From the NCBI RefSeq assembly GCF_022008365.1, contig NZ_JAIRBA010000012.1, positions 1 to 64,000 of the forward strand: a stretch of DNA of 64,000 nt, read 5' to 3'. How positions within the stretch are numbered: the first letter of the stretch is position 1; each line of letters opens with the position of its first letter. The translations under genes were made by a program, and so were the position numbers. Positions 7,661 to 17,123 of this stretch are shown here, piece after piece. This DNA comes from Aequorivita vitellina (GTDB lineage Bacteria > Bacteroidota > Bacteroidia > Flavobacteriales > Flavobacteriaceae). The notes beneath the pieces were generated by a model that was given only the letters and a program-made list of their open reading frames with translations, was not told the origin of the DNA and ran no database searches.

Positions 7661-8383
7661 ATGGCCAAAATTCCTATTGAAATTGAAAAAATTAAGAAAA
7701 CTAGTCGCTATTTAGGAAGTACAGACAGCATTCCAAAAGAAATAACAGAATATTTAATTACCCTTACTGAGAAAGGTCAAGGTTGGGAAAAAACTGTACG
7801 CTGTAATATAAAAGAATTGACAAAGTTTCGTGACGAAATTTCACAATTAATAGAAACTACCACCACTGCCGAAAGGTTAAATATTACTAATGATGAAGCA
7901 AACGTACTTGACAGACACTATTCGCAAGATGCACTTTGTCAAGGTTGTATTTATAAATTCACCAATAATTGCTTAACCTGCATATTTGAGTTACAGAGCC
8001 CGCTGGAGAGAAAGTTATTTCTGGCACTAAACAAAGAATACATTCGCTTTTCAACGCAATATCCACTGAATTGGAAAGGCGAGAATATTTCCATTGAAGG
8101 TAAAACGTATAACAATCCGAAAAACAATTTTAAGGATGTATTGACGGTTGCAGATTTTTATATCGAGAAAAGAGGAGTGAAATTATGTGTTTATACAGAT
8201 GGGCATACATATCACGAACGCACAGAAGAACAAGCGCAACGCGATAAGCGAATAGACAGAAAACTTCAAGAATTAGGGTTTCAAGTTTTACGATATACAG
8301 GAAAGGATGTGAATGAAAATACAGATTCAATTGTAGCCGAAATTAAGAAATGGATTGAAAAAGCTTCTTATTATAATGTATAA
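7661..8383 (+). CDS. PD-(D/E)XK (DUF559/Vsr-like) nuclease-domain protein with a CxxC...CxxC motif
   Basis: 240 residues. Residues 114-215 resemble DUF559/very-short-patch-repair endonuclease folds: Glu116 in SPLERKLFLAL, Asp165 in VADFYIE, Asp180 and His182 in YTDGHTYH, the helix RDKRIDRKLQELGF and the strand VLRYTGKDV. The N-terminal half (about 1-90) is unfamiliar. Cys93, Cys96, Cys104 and Cys107 form a CxxC-x7-CxxC cluster suited to bind zinc. The gene stands alone, 250 bases from a methylase stub, in what looks like a decayed defence locus. It could be a restriction or repair nuclease, or part of a defence system; the exact role is unknown. Confidence 0.72.
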   Translation: MAKIPIEIEKIKKTSRYLGSTDSIPKEITEYLITLTEKGQGWEKTVRCNIKELTKFRDEISQLIETTTTAERLNITNDEANVLDRHYSQDALCQGCIYKFTNNCLTCIFELQSPLERKLFLALNKEYIRFSTQYPLNWKGENISIEGKTYNNPKNNFKDVLTVADFYIEKRGVKLCVYTDGHTYHERTEEQAQRDKRIDRKLQELGFQVLRYTGKDVNENTDSIVAEIKKWIEKASYYNV

Positions 8384-8512
8384 ACCGATTCCGATAAAAT
8401 TAACTAATTGAATAGGCCAATTGATTTTTGATTGCCGATTGTTGGCTTCTAAACACTCACCGCAAAAAAACTAATATTTTATTCGATTCAGTATATTTGA
8501 AATAAGCAACTT

Positions 8513-8520
8513 TAGATTTG
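8513..8520 (+). promoter_or_regulatory. Bacteroidota -7 promoter box TAGATTTG
   Basis: Perfect TAnnTTTG 25 bases before the ATG at 8545. It overlaps the TTG at 8518, which argues that the ATG is the true start. No clear -33 element was found at the usual spacing. Confidence 0.5.
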
Positions 8521-8544
8521 AGCCTACAACGAAACAAAAGAAGA

Positions 8545-8850
8545 ATGAGTTTAAGTTCGGCATATATTGGTGCTGGCAATCAGACTTCTTTTTTCAATAG
8601 GAAAGCTAGTGTGCCTTTTAAGCAGCTTAAAAAAATTTACGGAGAGGAACTTGCCTTAATAAGCAGTGAGCAATCTAAGCTTGGGTTAAATAGAAAAACG
8701 CTTTCTGAAACCGACCGTGTTTTATTAAAAGAAAAGATTCGAATTTTAATAAAAAATCAGCGTAGAAACTACATCATAAACTTACTTGTAACCATATGTA
8801 TTCTGGCAATCTTTCTTTTCACAATATTACTAATTGGATTTAAAATTTAA
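8545..8850 (+). CDS. Small single-pass membrane protein, unknown
   Basis: 101 residues with a soluble basic N-terminal part and one strongly hydrophobic helix at the end (about residues 76-99), giving a tail-anchored layout. A short motif near the start (SAYIGAGNQTSFFNRK) does not match a family known to me. The ATG at 8545 is preferred to a TTG at 8518 because a perfect -7 promoter box covers the latter. It is a monocistronic gene between the nuclease and the baeRF-type gene. Function unknown. Confidence 0.65.
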   Translation: MSLSSAYIGAGNQTSFFNRKASVPFKQLKKIYGEELALISSEQSKLGLNRKTLSETDRVLLKEKIRILIKNQRRNYIINLLVTICILAIFLFTILLIGFKI

Positions 8851-8913
8851 CAACACCAATACTTTATATTTAAAAATTTCCGCTCTCCACTTTTCTATTA
8901 CACATACCCAATA

Positions 8914-8939
8914 GCTGATATATGTCATTGTTTATCAGC
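8914..8939 (+). promoter_or_regulatory. Candidate Crp/Fnr-type operator upstream of the baeRF gene
   Basis: TGATATATGTCA (8916-8927) is one base off a perfect TGACATATGTCA dyad of the Crp/Fnr-HcpR type. It lies inside a larger palindrome GCTGATA (8914-8920) / TATCAGC (8933-8939). It sits about 170 bases before the ATG at 9108 in a gap with no gene. The regulator is not known. Confidence 0.4.
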
Positions 8940-9107
8940 CTTGCAAGGGTTATATTAGTCTTTTTGGGATACAGATTACATATAAATGAATATGATCTCA
9001 ATTAAGTTTTACGAAGGTTATAATTATATGAAATCTCCAAAAATACCATTCAAAAAAATGAAGGCATTTCTGCCCACACTTCAATAAAACTTTAAAACAA
9101 GAAAAAC

Positions 9108-10181
9108 ATGAACATTGCATTAAAAGAGCTTAAAGACATACGTTCGGAAAATTGTATCACCATTATTGCTACTACGCACCGAACAAAACCAGATTACTTA
9201 AATGACGGCTTACGTCTTAAAAATTTAATTAAGCAAGCGGAAGACAGGTTAATGGCAGATACCAGTAAACGCAACGCGAAAAGTTTAATAGAAAAATTAA
9301 ATAAGCTCGCTGCCCAAATTGATCATAGTAAAAATTTGGAGAGTTTGATGCTTTTTGTAAATGATGAGATTGGCGAATACACACGCCTCCCAATTAAGGT
9401 TGAAGATCGTGTGGTTATAGATGAGACCTTCGCCACACGCGATTTAGTGCGAGCTATGCACTTGGAAACCAACTACTACATTTTGGTTTTAAGTCAGGAG
9501 AAAATAAGACTTATTGAAGCGATGAACGATACGATAGTTCGCGAAGTTGGCACACCGTTTCCTTTTGAAAACACCCAGTTTTTTTCAAAAAATCGTGCGG
9601 CAAATGCCATGGCGGCAAAACAAACCAGTTTAATTGCTGAATATTTCAATCAAGCAGATAAAATGGTGAATGAAGTTAGAAAGCGCAACCCGTTACCAGT
9701 ATTGATTTGCGGTCTTGAAGAGAACCACAACGAATACCTAAAAATTGCCGATAACAAACGCAGTATTTTCAACGTGTTTTTAGATAAAAATAAAATTAAT
9801 GATGCGGCGCATTCCATAGTTGAAGAAAGCTGGGAGCTAGTGAAGGAGTACGTAGTTCAGAAAAACAACGAACGAAAGGCAGATTTGAAAAAAGCCGTGG
9901 GAGAAAACAAATTTTTAAGCGATACCAATGAAATTTGGAAAGCTATATCTGACGGAAAAATACAAACCCTATTTATTGAGCAAGGTCTATTTCAACCCGC
10001 CATTATAAAAGACGACTCCATAGTCTATGTTTCTAATATTGAACGAAACGACACTGGTGTAATCGACGATATTTACGACGAGATGATTGAGGAAAATATG
10101 AAGTTTGGTGGCGATGTGGTTTTCCTTCCAAAAGGGGAACTATCAAAGTTTAATGGTTTTGGTGCGATAACGCGGTATTAA
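9108..10181 (+). CDS. baeRF3-like protein (archaeo-eukaryotic release factor fold, putative ribosome hibernation factor)
   Basis: 357 residues, cytoplasmic, no signal or membrane segment. The order of segments (N-terminal helical/strand part, YYILVLSQEKIRLIEA in the middle, PLPVLICGLEE and a long helical linker, then the end VVFLPKGELSKFNGFGAITRY) fits the bacterial aeRF1-like families (baeRF3), whose members include the Balon-type hibernation factors that occupy the ribosomal A site. The glycine-rich catalytic GGQ loop of true release factors is not seen. A Crp/Fnr-like palindrome lies upstream, and a strong bidirectional terminator follows at 10202-10245. The hibernation role is inferred from the family, not shown here. 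Confidence 0.72.
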   Translation: MNIALKELKDIRSENCITIIATTHRTKPDYLNDGLRLKNLIKQAEDRLMADTSKRNAKSLIEKLNKLAAQIDHSKNLESLMLFVNDEIGEYTRLPIKVEDRVVIDETFATRDLVRAMHLETNYYILVLSQEKIRLIEAMNDTIVREVGTPFPFENTQFFSKNRAANAMAAKQTSLIAEYFNQADKMVNEVRKRNPLPVLICGLEENHNEYLKIADNKRSIFNVFLDKNKINDAAHSIVEESWELVKEYVVQKNNERKADLKKAVGENKFLSDTNEIWKAISDGKIQTLFIEQGLFQPAIIKDDSIVYVSNIERNDTGVIDDIYDEMIEENMKFGGDVVFLPKGELSKFNGFGAITRY

Positions 10182-10201
10182 AACCTAGCTTGATATTTTT
10201 T

Positions 10202-10245
10202 AAAAACCAGTCTTACTTTCAATGTTGAAAGTAAGACTGGTTTTT
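10202..10245. terminator. Bidirectional intrinsic terminator, 20-bp perfect stem
   Basis: AAAAACCAGTCTTACTTTCA (10202-10221) pairs perfectly with 10226-10245 around a 4-base loop, with T-runs on either strand. It lies between the convergent baeRF gene and the macroglobulin gene. Confidence 0.9.
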
Positions 10246-10269
10246 TTTTAACTGAAAAATTGAAGGAGG

Positions 10270-13200
10270 TTATTCTTCGATTTTAATTCTAATACCTTTC
10301 GAGTGGCTGCTAAATTCTGGGGCATACATACTCTGTATAGTGGTTATGCCATTTGAAAATTCACCTATATTATTTACGCGAACATCATATTCTAATACGT
10401 AAGTTCCTTTTTTAATACTATCAAAGAAAAAATGCGTTGCAGCATCGCGAGTACTCATATAATAGCCAAGACCATCTTTATAGATATATTTAGAAATTAC
10501 ATCTACGGGTTCTAAAGCAGAGGCTCGCATGCCTTTTAAATGAACGTATTCCATATCTTCTGCGGAGGAAACGATGAGCCTCACTGTAATCAAATCCCCA
10601 ATTTTCAGAGGGTTTATCGCAGTTATTTGTTGTAGTTGCTGCCCTGAGTCAGTATTCTTTTTTAGGTAGAGTTCTTTTGAAATTTTCAAAGGTTGATTGG
10701 CGTTAGTTTTAATTTTGTCTAAATCTTCAAAATACTGCCAATAAAAACCTCCGAAACCGGGTACTTCAGATTTATTGTTGACTGTTAAAGTCGCCATTTC
10801 TTGCGTCATTTCTGAGCCTTTAAAATCTATTTTGAAATAACCTGTTTCAATTTCTTTTTCAGCTTCGATTAACTTTTTTGGTAATGCTTTTGAATCGCCC
10901 AATTCAAATTTAGTTTTGTCTTTTATAGTTGTCCAATCGCTACCGAAAGTCAAAAGGGCATCAATAGCTTCGGTATTAGATTTTGTGGTCGCCCAGTGTT
11001 TTACTTGTTTGTTTTTCAAGAGCCAAACTTTCATTGCCTCTATAGACTTTTTATCATTGGCTACTTCGGCGAAAGCTTTTATTAGTAACGCTTGGGTTTC
11101 AATTGGAGATTTGTACCAATACCAACTCTGTTTATTTTCAATCCAATACATTCCCCAATCTTCATTATTTGCGGCTGTTTCTTTAAAGTTATTTATTATT
11201 TTTTTAGCGGTATTTGAATCTTCAAAACGTTGAAAAATGAGAGCAGCCATTCCTTTTTCGTATAAAGAAGCGTTTAGCCAATTCTCTTTAAGAAGTTTTA
11301 AGTCTTCATTAATTTTAAGTTTTAAAGTATCTGAAAGTGGAAGCGTTTTTAAATAAAAACTACGGGTGTATAAGTAATGAATTTCAGAATACTTAGGAAT
11401 AGTACTAGTTTGCAATTTTTCACGATTGAATTTTTGGTTCTCTTCAAACTTTTTATCCAAATAGGCAATTCCACGTTTTGTCATAAAACTAAAATTTGAA
11501 GGAAGGCTATCAGTTCTTTCCATAAGCTTTCCTAAGCCTGCAAGAATGTGTCTTGTAATAAATTCGTTTTCTCCACCGCCTTGAAACCAAGGAAAAGCAC
11601 CGCTAGACATTTGTTGACTGCTTAACTTTTCAAAGGCAGTTTGTTCGGCGTTTTTCATTTTTTCTAAATCGAACAATAGCGCTGTACGAGCCAGTTTTTC
11701 AGTTTTGGTTTGTGCATCGTTAAACCAAGGCGTTTCAGCAAGAATAATAGATTTTAGCGCTTCATTTTTCTCAAGTTTAGAAGCAATACCTTCCTTACTT
11801 AAATTTTCAAAATACTCAGCAATTTTTGGATTGCTATTTATAATGTCTGTCGCTATCGAATTTGCGTAATAGCGTGCAAACGTTTGCTCAGAACACTCGT
11901 GCTCGTATTCCATCAAATAGGGGAGTGCTTGCAGGGCCAACCACGTTGGGTTTGAAGTATATTCCAGAGTAAGTTGATGATTTTTTAAAGTAGTGGAAGT
12001 ATTATTTTTCCAGTTTTCAAAAGTGTATTCGCGCTTTGTATTTCCTTTCACCCAAAGCGGAATACTTTCGGTTACTAATATGTTATTGGTTAAAACGGGA
12101 ATTATATTTTCTTCACCATCAGAAAAATCTCCTGCCTTGGCGATAACTTTATATTGAACGCCTTGAAGGCCTTCGGGAATATGAATTTTCCAAGTTACAG
12201 TAGTGTTTCCTTTAGCGGAAATCTGAAAGTTTTGAAAGTTAGTTTCGTTACCCATTTCAGTATCTATTGGCTCCATGGTAATAGGGTCAAACAACTGTAA
12301 AATTGCTGTGCCCGATTTGTTTTCAGTAGTGAGATTCGAAATGCGAGCTGTTATTTTTATAGTATCCTTTTCTCTAAAAAAGCGTGGCATGTTTGGCGCT
12401 ATCATCAACTCTTTTTGAGTGATCACCAAATTTTCTAAATACCCTGAAAGTGCTGTTTTATTGTGTGCAAATAGCCGCAGTTTCCACTGAGTTAGAGATT
12501 CTGGACTGGTAAAATTGAAGCTTATTTGTCCATTTTTATCGGTTTTAAGGTGTGGATAGAAGAAGGCCGTTTCGTTGAAATTTTTACGCGTTGGCACTTT
12601 TTTTAATTCGTCTAAGGCCGTTTTGGTTGTAATTATTAGTACACCATTTGCACCTCGCGATCCGTATAAGGCCGTTGCACCTTCTCTTTTTAAAACATTT
12701 ATATTGGCAATATCGTCAGAGTTTAGATTTGCAAGAGTGATGATATTATTTTTATCAATACTGTTGCCAGAAATTTTATCTCCGAAATTTACGGGAACAC
12801 CATCAATTATAATAAGCATGTTATTTTGTTCACTTGATAGCGACCCTGCGCCCCTTATACGAACAAACGAACCTTGGCCAGGCTTTCCATTGGCAAAAGT
12901 CACTTGCACTCCTGGAATGCTGTCCAGAAGTAACTCATCAACACTAACAACTGAATAGCTCAGGCTTTGCGTCTCTTTACGTACACTATACCCCATAACC
13001 ACAACTTCATCTAACACAGCACCAGCCTCCAAAGACACATTATATTCACCAGAACTCACAATAAAACTGTTAGAATCAAAACCTACATAATTAATATCCA
13101 ACACTTCCCCGGGAGCTACTTCTAGGGAATAGTAACCGTCAAAATCTGTTTGCGTGCCGCGGCTTGTGCCACGTACAATTACGTTGGCTCCAGGTAAAGG

Positions 13201-16200
13201 CAAGCCGGTATCATCTGTTACTATGCCGTAAACCATATCTGCGCCCGCTGGTATTTTTGAAATTATCTTTTTCTTGTTTGTATAGTTTGTTATTCCTTTT
13301 GGATTAGTAAAATTGAAGCCAAACCAAAATATATCTACGTTACTATCAGTAAAGTGAAACAATGGCAAGGGATCATTTAGGGCACTGAGATTAGCGTATT
13401 CCAAACCTTCGCTAAGATTGTGAGTGGTGGAATAATTGTAATTGCCATAATAATTCCTAATTTTCAAACCGTCCCAATTTATGATTTTAAACTGGTCTAA
13501 CGAACTGTCGTACATAGATGCGAGTACTTCTGCCTCTATAGCCTTATTTTTATTGGTGATTGTAAAGCTCCAGTTTTGCTCGCTTCCCGGCTCAATTTTA
13601 TTTCTGAAACTGTTTATTGTTATATCAATTTCCCCAATTTCTTCTTTTTCAACTGTGAATGTTTCCGCAAAAAATTGATTTTCGAAATAGGTTTCAAAAT
13701 TTATATTCACATCTGCTGAGCTTTTAATATTAATTGGGACTTTTATTTTTGAAATACCATTTTTTAGCCGAACCGCTTTTATCATTTTTGAAATTCCTGC
13801 TGGTATAGAAACATTTATGTAGAGTGTTTTAATTTCAGAACGTATTTCAACCTCCACAAAGCCGTCTTTAAACGGATGCGCATTTATTTGTTTTAGAGTG
13901 AACAGTTTGTTGGATTGATTTGTGTTTTCGTGTAAAAGGGTGAAATTAGATGAAGTTTCAATATCATTGTTGTGAGCATCTTTAGCAGAAAAGACCAGCT
14001 TATAATTTCCAATCTCGTTCGTTTTTAGAAAATCGAGTGATAATTCTTTATCAAATTCTGTGTTTACTTCTTTCGAAAAAATCAGCGTTCCCAAAGCATC
14101 ATTTTTTTCAGCAGCGCTGGTTTTTTCATACGGAAAAAGTTGTTCAAATTCTTCTTTAGTAAAGCCCGGAATCTCAGGCTCACTAAACACTCGGGGTTTG
14201 AATTTTGTCTCTAAAGGTGTTTTGTAATAAATTTTTAGAACGCCTTTGGTTGCTAAAAAACTACCGTTGAGGTTGGTGCTGTTTAGTTGTACGGTATTTT
14301 CGTTTTTGGTGTTTATGATTGATGGAAGTGTAACTTCCAAATCGAGCGCGTGATACCCCACTTTTATTGTAGTTTCAGTGTTTTGTGTTTCTCCGCGACT
14401 ATCGGTTACAGTTGCATCAATTGTATAATGAAAAACTGGAAGGTCTTCTTTTTTAAAACCTAAATAGGGTAGGGCTGTAAAATCTATTTTAAAATTTCCT
14501 TCGGAATCTGTGGTAGTTTCGCCTTGGGTAATGGTTAAACTTTCTTCGGAATAATAACCGTGTCGATAGTTGGGGTACGAATTTCGCTCCACGCTATACG
14601 TTACTTTGGAATCGTTAAGATTTACACCAGCAAATGAAATCGCTTTCCCAGAAACGCTAACGGTGTCGTTAACCCCAAAGGTTTCAGTAACTGGATTGAA
14701 CTCTATTTTGAAAGTAGGACGTTTGTAGTCCTCGACACTGAATTCAGTTTCGGAATAATCAAAATCTACATAATCCCAAAAAAGATGTTCCTCTTCCTCT
14801 TCATCGTAGTACAGTTCATCATTTTCTAAATCATCGGGTTCATCCGCTTCAATGCTGTATTCGCCAGTAACACCGTTTTTTGGAATAATAAAATCGAAAG
14901 TGAAGGATCCAAATGCATTGGTTTTGTATTCGCGTTCGAGAATTGTGTCGTAATTGGCATCATTTACTTCTACATAAACCGTAAGATTTGGAACTACGCT
15001 TTTCACCCCGTTTTTACTTTGGAGGGCAATGGCTTTTACATAGGCTTTTTGCCCCGGCCTATAGATGGCGCGATCCATATAAAACTTCACATCTCCCGTG
15101 AGTTCGTCATCTTCATCATCACTATATTCATTATAGTAGCCTTTGTAGAAATCTACGTTTAAGGAATCAATCTCTTTTGAAATTTTTAGAATAGCATAGC
15201 CGTTGTTATTTCTTTTAGATTTCATTCTAAGTATTGATGCGCTACCGCTTTCATCGGTCTTTACAAAAGTGCTGTCAAGTTGAATAGTAGCGTTTTCAAT
15301 GGGTTTTCCAGATTTTCTATTTACTACTTGAAAATAGTCGGTATTCCCACTATCAGAATGCAGTATGGACATATCTGTGACGTTTAAAAATGTAAAATTA
15401 TGAGGTTTCTTTTCAGAAAAACGCTTTTCGTCTACGGCAAACAGAATTAAATATTTTCCTTTTTTCAATTTTGGCATTAACACCTCTGTACTGTAGCTAA
15501 AAAGGTCGTTTTTGCTTGGAAGTTTATAAGCAGCCGTTTTTTCGAATTTGGCATTTTTAAGTAAATTATTAATAACGCTGTCTCTGTCGAAGGCATTATT
15601 TGGGAATTGAAAATGGGTGGGTACCTTAAATAATTTTAGAATTAAACTATCAGCATTTTTAAAGTTAACAAACGCTCTTGTGTTCTCACCTTCATAAACG
15701 TATTTCTGCAATTGAATATTTACAGATTTTGCGAGCATACTTTGTTTTTTTACAAAGGCTATTTTATAATTATTAGAGCGGGAAGTTACGCTTAAAATAC
15801 TGTCCAGTATTTTCATCGCTTTTTCGTTATAATCTGGATGATTATTTTTAGAAGCCATTTTTGCATATAAATTAGCCCGTTGCAGTTGTACCTTTTGAAA
15901 AAGAATTGTGTCTTTAATTTTAGTCTGTAAACTATTTAGAACTTTTAAATAGTCAGTTTCGTTTTTATAAATATAGGTTTCGAAAAAAAGCATTCTTTCA
16001 AAATCCAACTGGTCATTCTCTGGATTTTGACGTTCTAATTCTTGATACAGCAAACTCGCACTTTTAAGATTGCCGTCGGCTAAGGAATCAAAACTTATGG
16101 ATAGAAATTCATTGCTGCTGCCAAAAATTTTATTTTCAATTTCTTTGAAATATGAACTAGTATCGTCCCACCGATTCAAGTGGCTTGCATAAATATCAAT

Positions 16201-16779
16201 GTATTTTTTAAGAAGAAATTCGTAGAGACTATTGTTTTCTAAATTGTCTAGCTTTTCAAAATCCAGAATAAGTTCGTAATCCTTTAGTGCTTTATTTTTT
16301 AAGCGTGAATTATTAGCAACACTTTTATTGATATACGTATCTATTTCGCGTTTAAAATCTGAAATAGTCCAAGTAAGAAAGTTATTTTTAAAAACGGTTT
16401 CTGTTTCCGTTCTTCTATTTAAATTATACTTGTTTTGTTGCCAATAACTATTTAAACAAGAAATATAGAGGTATTCCAAAACACTTTTGTTTGGTTCAGA
16501 AAGGGTATTAATATCTTCTTGAAGATTATTTATTATTTTAGTTTGGGCATTCTCTTCCAGTACTAACAAGTACTTAGATCTAAAGAAAAATGTTTTAATA
16601 ACTTCAAGGTCGTTATTTTTTCGTATCGCCTTTTCATAGATTTTATTTACTTCTTTCAAAGCAGATTTTATGCTACCTGTTTCTTCAAGTTGAATTACTT
16701 TCTTCCAGTTTTTTTCAAAATTCTGTCCGAATACAGGAAAGGCAAATAGCAGGAAAAATGCGAGGATTATATTTTTCAT
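10270..16779 (-). CDS. Giant alpha-2-macroglobulin family protein with an embedded TonB-receptor plug
   Basis: 2169 residues with a signal peptide (residues 1-18, cleavage after VFG). Macroglobulin repeats fill the N-terminal half, including the MG2-like VKFYMDRAIYRPGQKAYVKA. At about 1177-1390 lies an insertion of a carboxypeptidase-regulatory domain (VYGIVTDDTGLPLPGANV) and a TonB plug (VRIRGAGSLSS, LYGSRGANGVLIITTKTA), as at the N-terminus of SusC proteins. The A2M domain follows (TSPESLTQWKLRLFAHN), then the thioester motif CSEQ with Cys1629 and Gln1632, so the bait-trap chemistry may be intact. There is no beta-barrel, so the plug is not part of a transporter. Probably a periplasmic or surface protease trap. 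Long AT-rich monocistronic gene. Confidence 0.88.
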   Translation of the reverse strand: MKNIILAFFLLFAFPVFGQNFEKNWKKVIQLEETGSIKSALKEVNKIYEKAIRKNNDLEVIKTFFFRSKYLLVLEENAQTKIINNLQEDINTLSEPNKSVLEYLYISCLNSYWQQNKYNLNRRTETETVFKNNFLTWTISDFKREIDTYINKSVANNSRLKNKALKDYELILDFEKLDNLENNSLYEFLLKKYIDIYASHLNRWDDTSSYFKEIENKIFGSSNEFLSISFDSLADGNLKSASLLYQELERQNPENDQLDFERMLFFETYIYKNETDYLKVLNSLQTKIKDTILFQKVQLQRANLYAKMASKNNHPDYNEKAMKILDSILSVTSRSNNYKIAFVKKQSMLAKSVNIQLQKYVYEGENTRAFVNFKNADSLILKLFKVPTHFQFPNNAFDRDSVINNLLKNAKFEKTAAYKLPSKNDLFSYSTEVLMPKLKKGKYLILFAVDEKRFSEKKPHNFTFLNVTDMSILHSDSGNTDYFQVVNRKSGKPIENATIQLDSTFVKTDESGSASILRMKSKRNNNGYAILKISKEIDSLNVDFYKGYYNEYSDDEDDELTGDVKFYMDRAIYRPGQKAYVKAIALQSKNGVKSVVPNLTVYVEVNDANYDTILEREYKTNAFGSFTFDFIIPKNGVTGEYSIEADEPDDLENDELYYDEEEEEHLFWDYVDFDYSETEFSVEDYKRPTFKIEFNPVTETFGVNDTVSVSGKAISFAGVNLNDSKVTYSVERNSYPNYRHGYYSEESLTITQGETTTDSEGNFKIDFTALPYLGFKKEDLPVFHYTIDATVTDSRGETQNTETTIKVGYHALDLEVTLPSIINTKNENTVQLNSTNLNGSFLATKGVLKIYYKTPLETKFKPRVFSEPEIPGFTKEEFEQLFPYEKTSAAEKNDALGTLIFSKEVNTEFDKELSLDFLKTNEIGNYKLVFSAKDAHNNDIETSSNFTLLHENTNQSNKLFTLKQINAHPFKDGFVEVEIRSEIKTLYINVSIPAGISKMIKAVRLKNGISKIKVPINIKSSADVNINFETYFENQFFAETFTVEKEEIGEIDITINSFRNKIEPGSEQNWSFTITNKNKAIEAEVLASMYDSSLDQFKIINWDGLKIRNYYGNYNYSTTHNLSEGLEYANLSALNDPLPLFHFTDSNVDIFWFGFNFTNPKGITNYTNKKKIISKIPAGADMVYGIVTDDTGLPLPGANVIVRGTSRGTQTDFDGYYSLEVAPGEVLDINYVGFDSNSFIVSSGEYNVSLEAGAVLDEVVVMGYSVRKETQSLSYSVVSVDELLLDSIPGVQVTFANGKPGQGSFVRIRGAGSLSSEQNNMLIIIDGVPVNFGDKISGNSIDKNNIITLANLNSDDIANINVLKREGATALYGSRGANGVLIITTKTALDELKKVPTRKNFNETAFFYPHLKTDKNGQISFNFTSPESLTQWKLRLFAHNKTALSGYLENLVITQKELMIAPNMPRFFREKDTIKITARISNLTTENKSGTAILQLFDPITMEPIDTEMGNETNFQNFQISAKGNTTVTWKIHIPEGLQGVQYKVIAKAGDFSDGEENIIPVLTNNILVTESIPLWVKGNTKREYTFENWKNNTSTTLKNHQLTLEYTSNPTWLALQALPYLMEYEHECSEQTFARYYANSIATDIINSNPKIAEYFENLSKEGIASKLEKNEALKSIILAETPWFNDAQTKTEKLARTALLFDLEKMKNAEQTAFEKLSSQQMSSGAFPWFQGGGENEFITRHILAGLGKLMERTDSLPSNFSFMTKRGIAYLDKKFEENQKFNREKLQTSTIPKYSEIHYLYTRSFYLKTLPLSDTLKLKINEDLKLLKENWLNASLYEKGMAALIFQRFEDSNTAKKIINNFKETAANNEDWGMYWIENKQSWYWYKSPIETQALLIKAFAEVANDKKSIEAMKVWLLKNKQVKHWATTKSNTEAIDALLTFGSDWTTIKDKTKFELGDSKALPKKLIEAEKEIETGYFKIDFKGSEMTQEMATLTVNNKSEVPGFGGFYWQYFEDLDKIKTNANQPLKISKELYLKKNTDSGQQLQQITAINPLKIGDLITVRLIVSSAEDMEYVHLKGMRASALEPVDVISKYIYKDGLGYYMSTRDAATHFFFDSIKKGTYVLEYDVRVNNIGEFSNGITTIQSMYAPEFSSHSKGIRIKIEE

Positions 16780-17067
16780 TGGAATTTATTTTGGTTGTCT
16801 GCCGAAGATACTGTTTTCCTAAAAAATCGAAGCTGGCAAATTAGGCAACTAACAAATTTTGGCCGTGAAGAGTGGTTTTCAATTAGTTTGTGAGATTTTT
16901 TTATTGGCAAAAAGCATTGTTGGAGAGGGAATTCCGATTGTGTTAGAAATGGGACCACGAATTCACAAATACTTTTTTGGAGAATGGAGGTGGTTGGATA
17001 CTTCGGCTCTTTAATTTTTCAAAATTTGAAGAAACGAGCTTGAATCTTGCAATAGCTCAGTAAACCC
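16780..17067. other. Intergenic stretch upstream of the macroglobulin gene
   Basis: No convincing gene. One 60-codon minus-strand frame (16776-16958) overlaps the macroglobulin start and lacks any recognisable feature. The macroglobulin promoter should lie here, but I find no clear TAnnTTTG. Confidence 0.4.
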
Positions 17068-17103
17068 AAAAAACCGTCCACAAAAAATTGCGAACGGTTT
17101 TTT
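17068..17103 (-). terminator. Intrinsic terminator after purL
   Basis: AAAAAACCGT (17068-17077) pairs with ACGGTTTTTT (17094-17103). On the minus strand the stem is followed by a T-run, 20 bases after the purL stop. Confidence 0.75.
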
Positions 17104-17123
17104 ATAAATTATAAATCTATTTC

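Noticed and set aside
10916-13678. Three plus-strand frames within the macroglobulin gene (10916-11233, 12575-12958, 13481-13678)
   Set aside because: They run opposite to a long gene with clear domains, have no recognisable motifs and are best explained as shadow frames.
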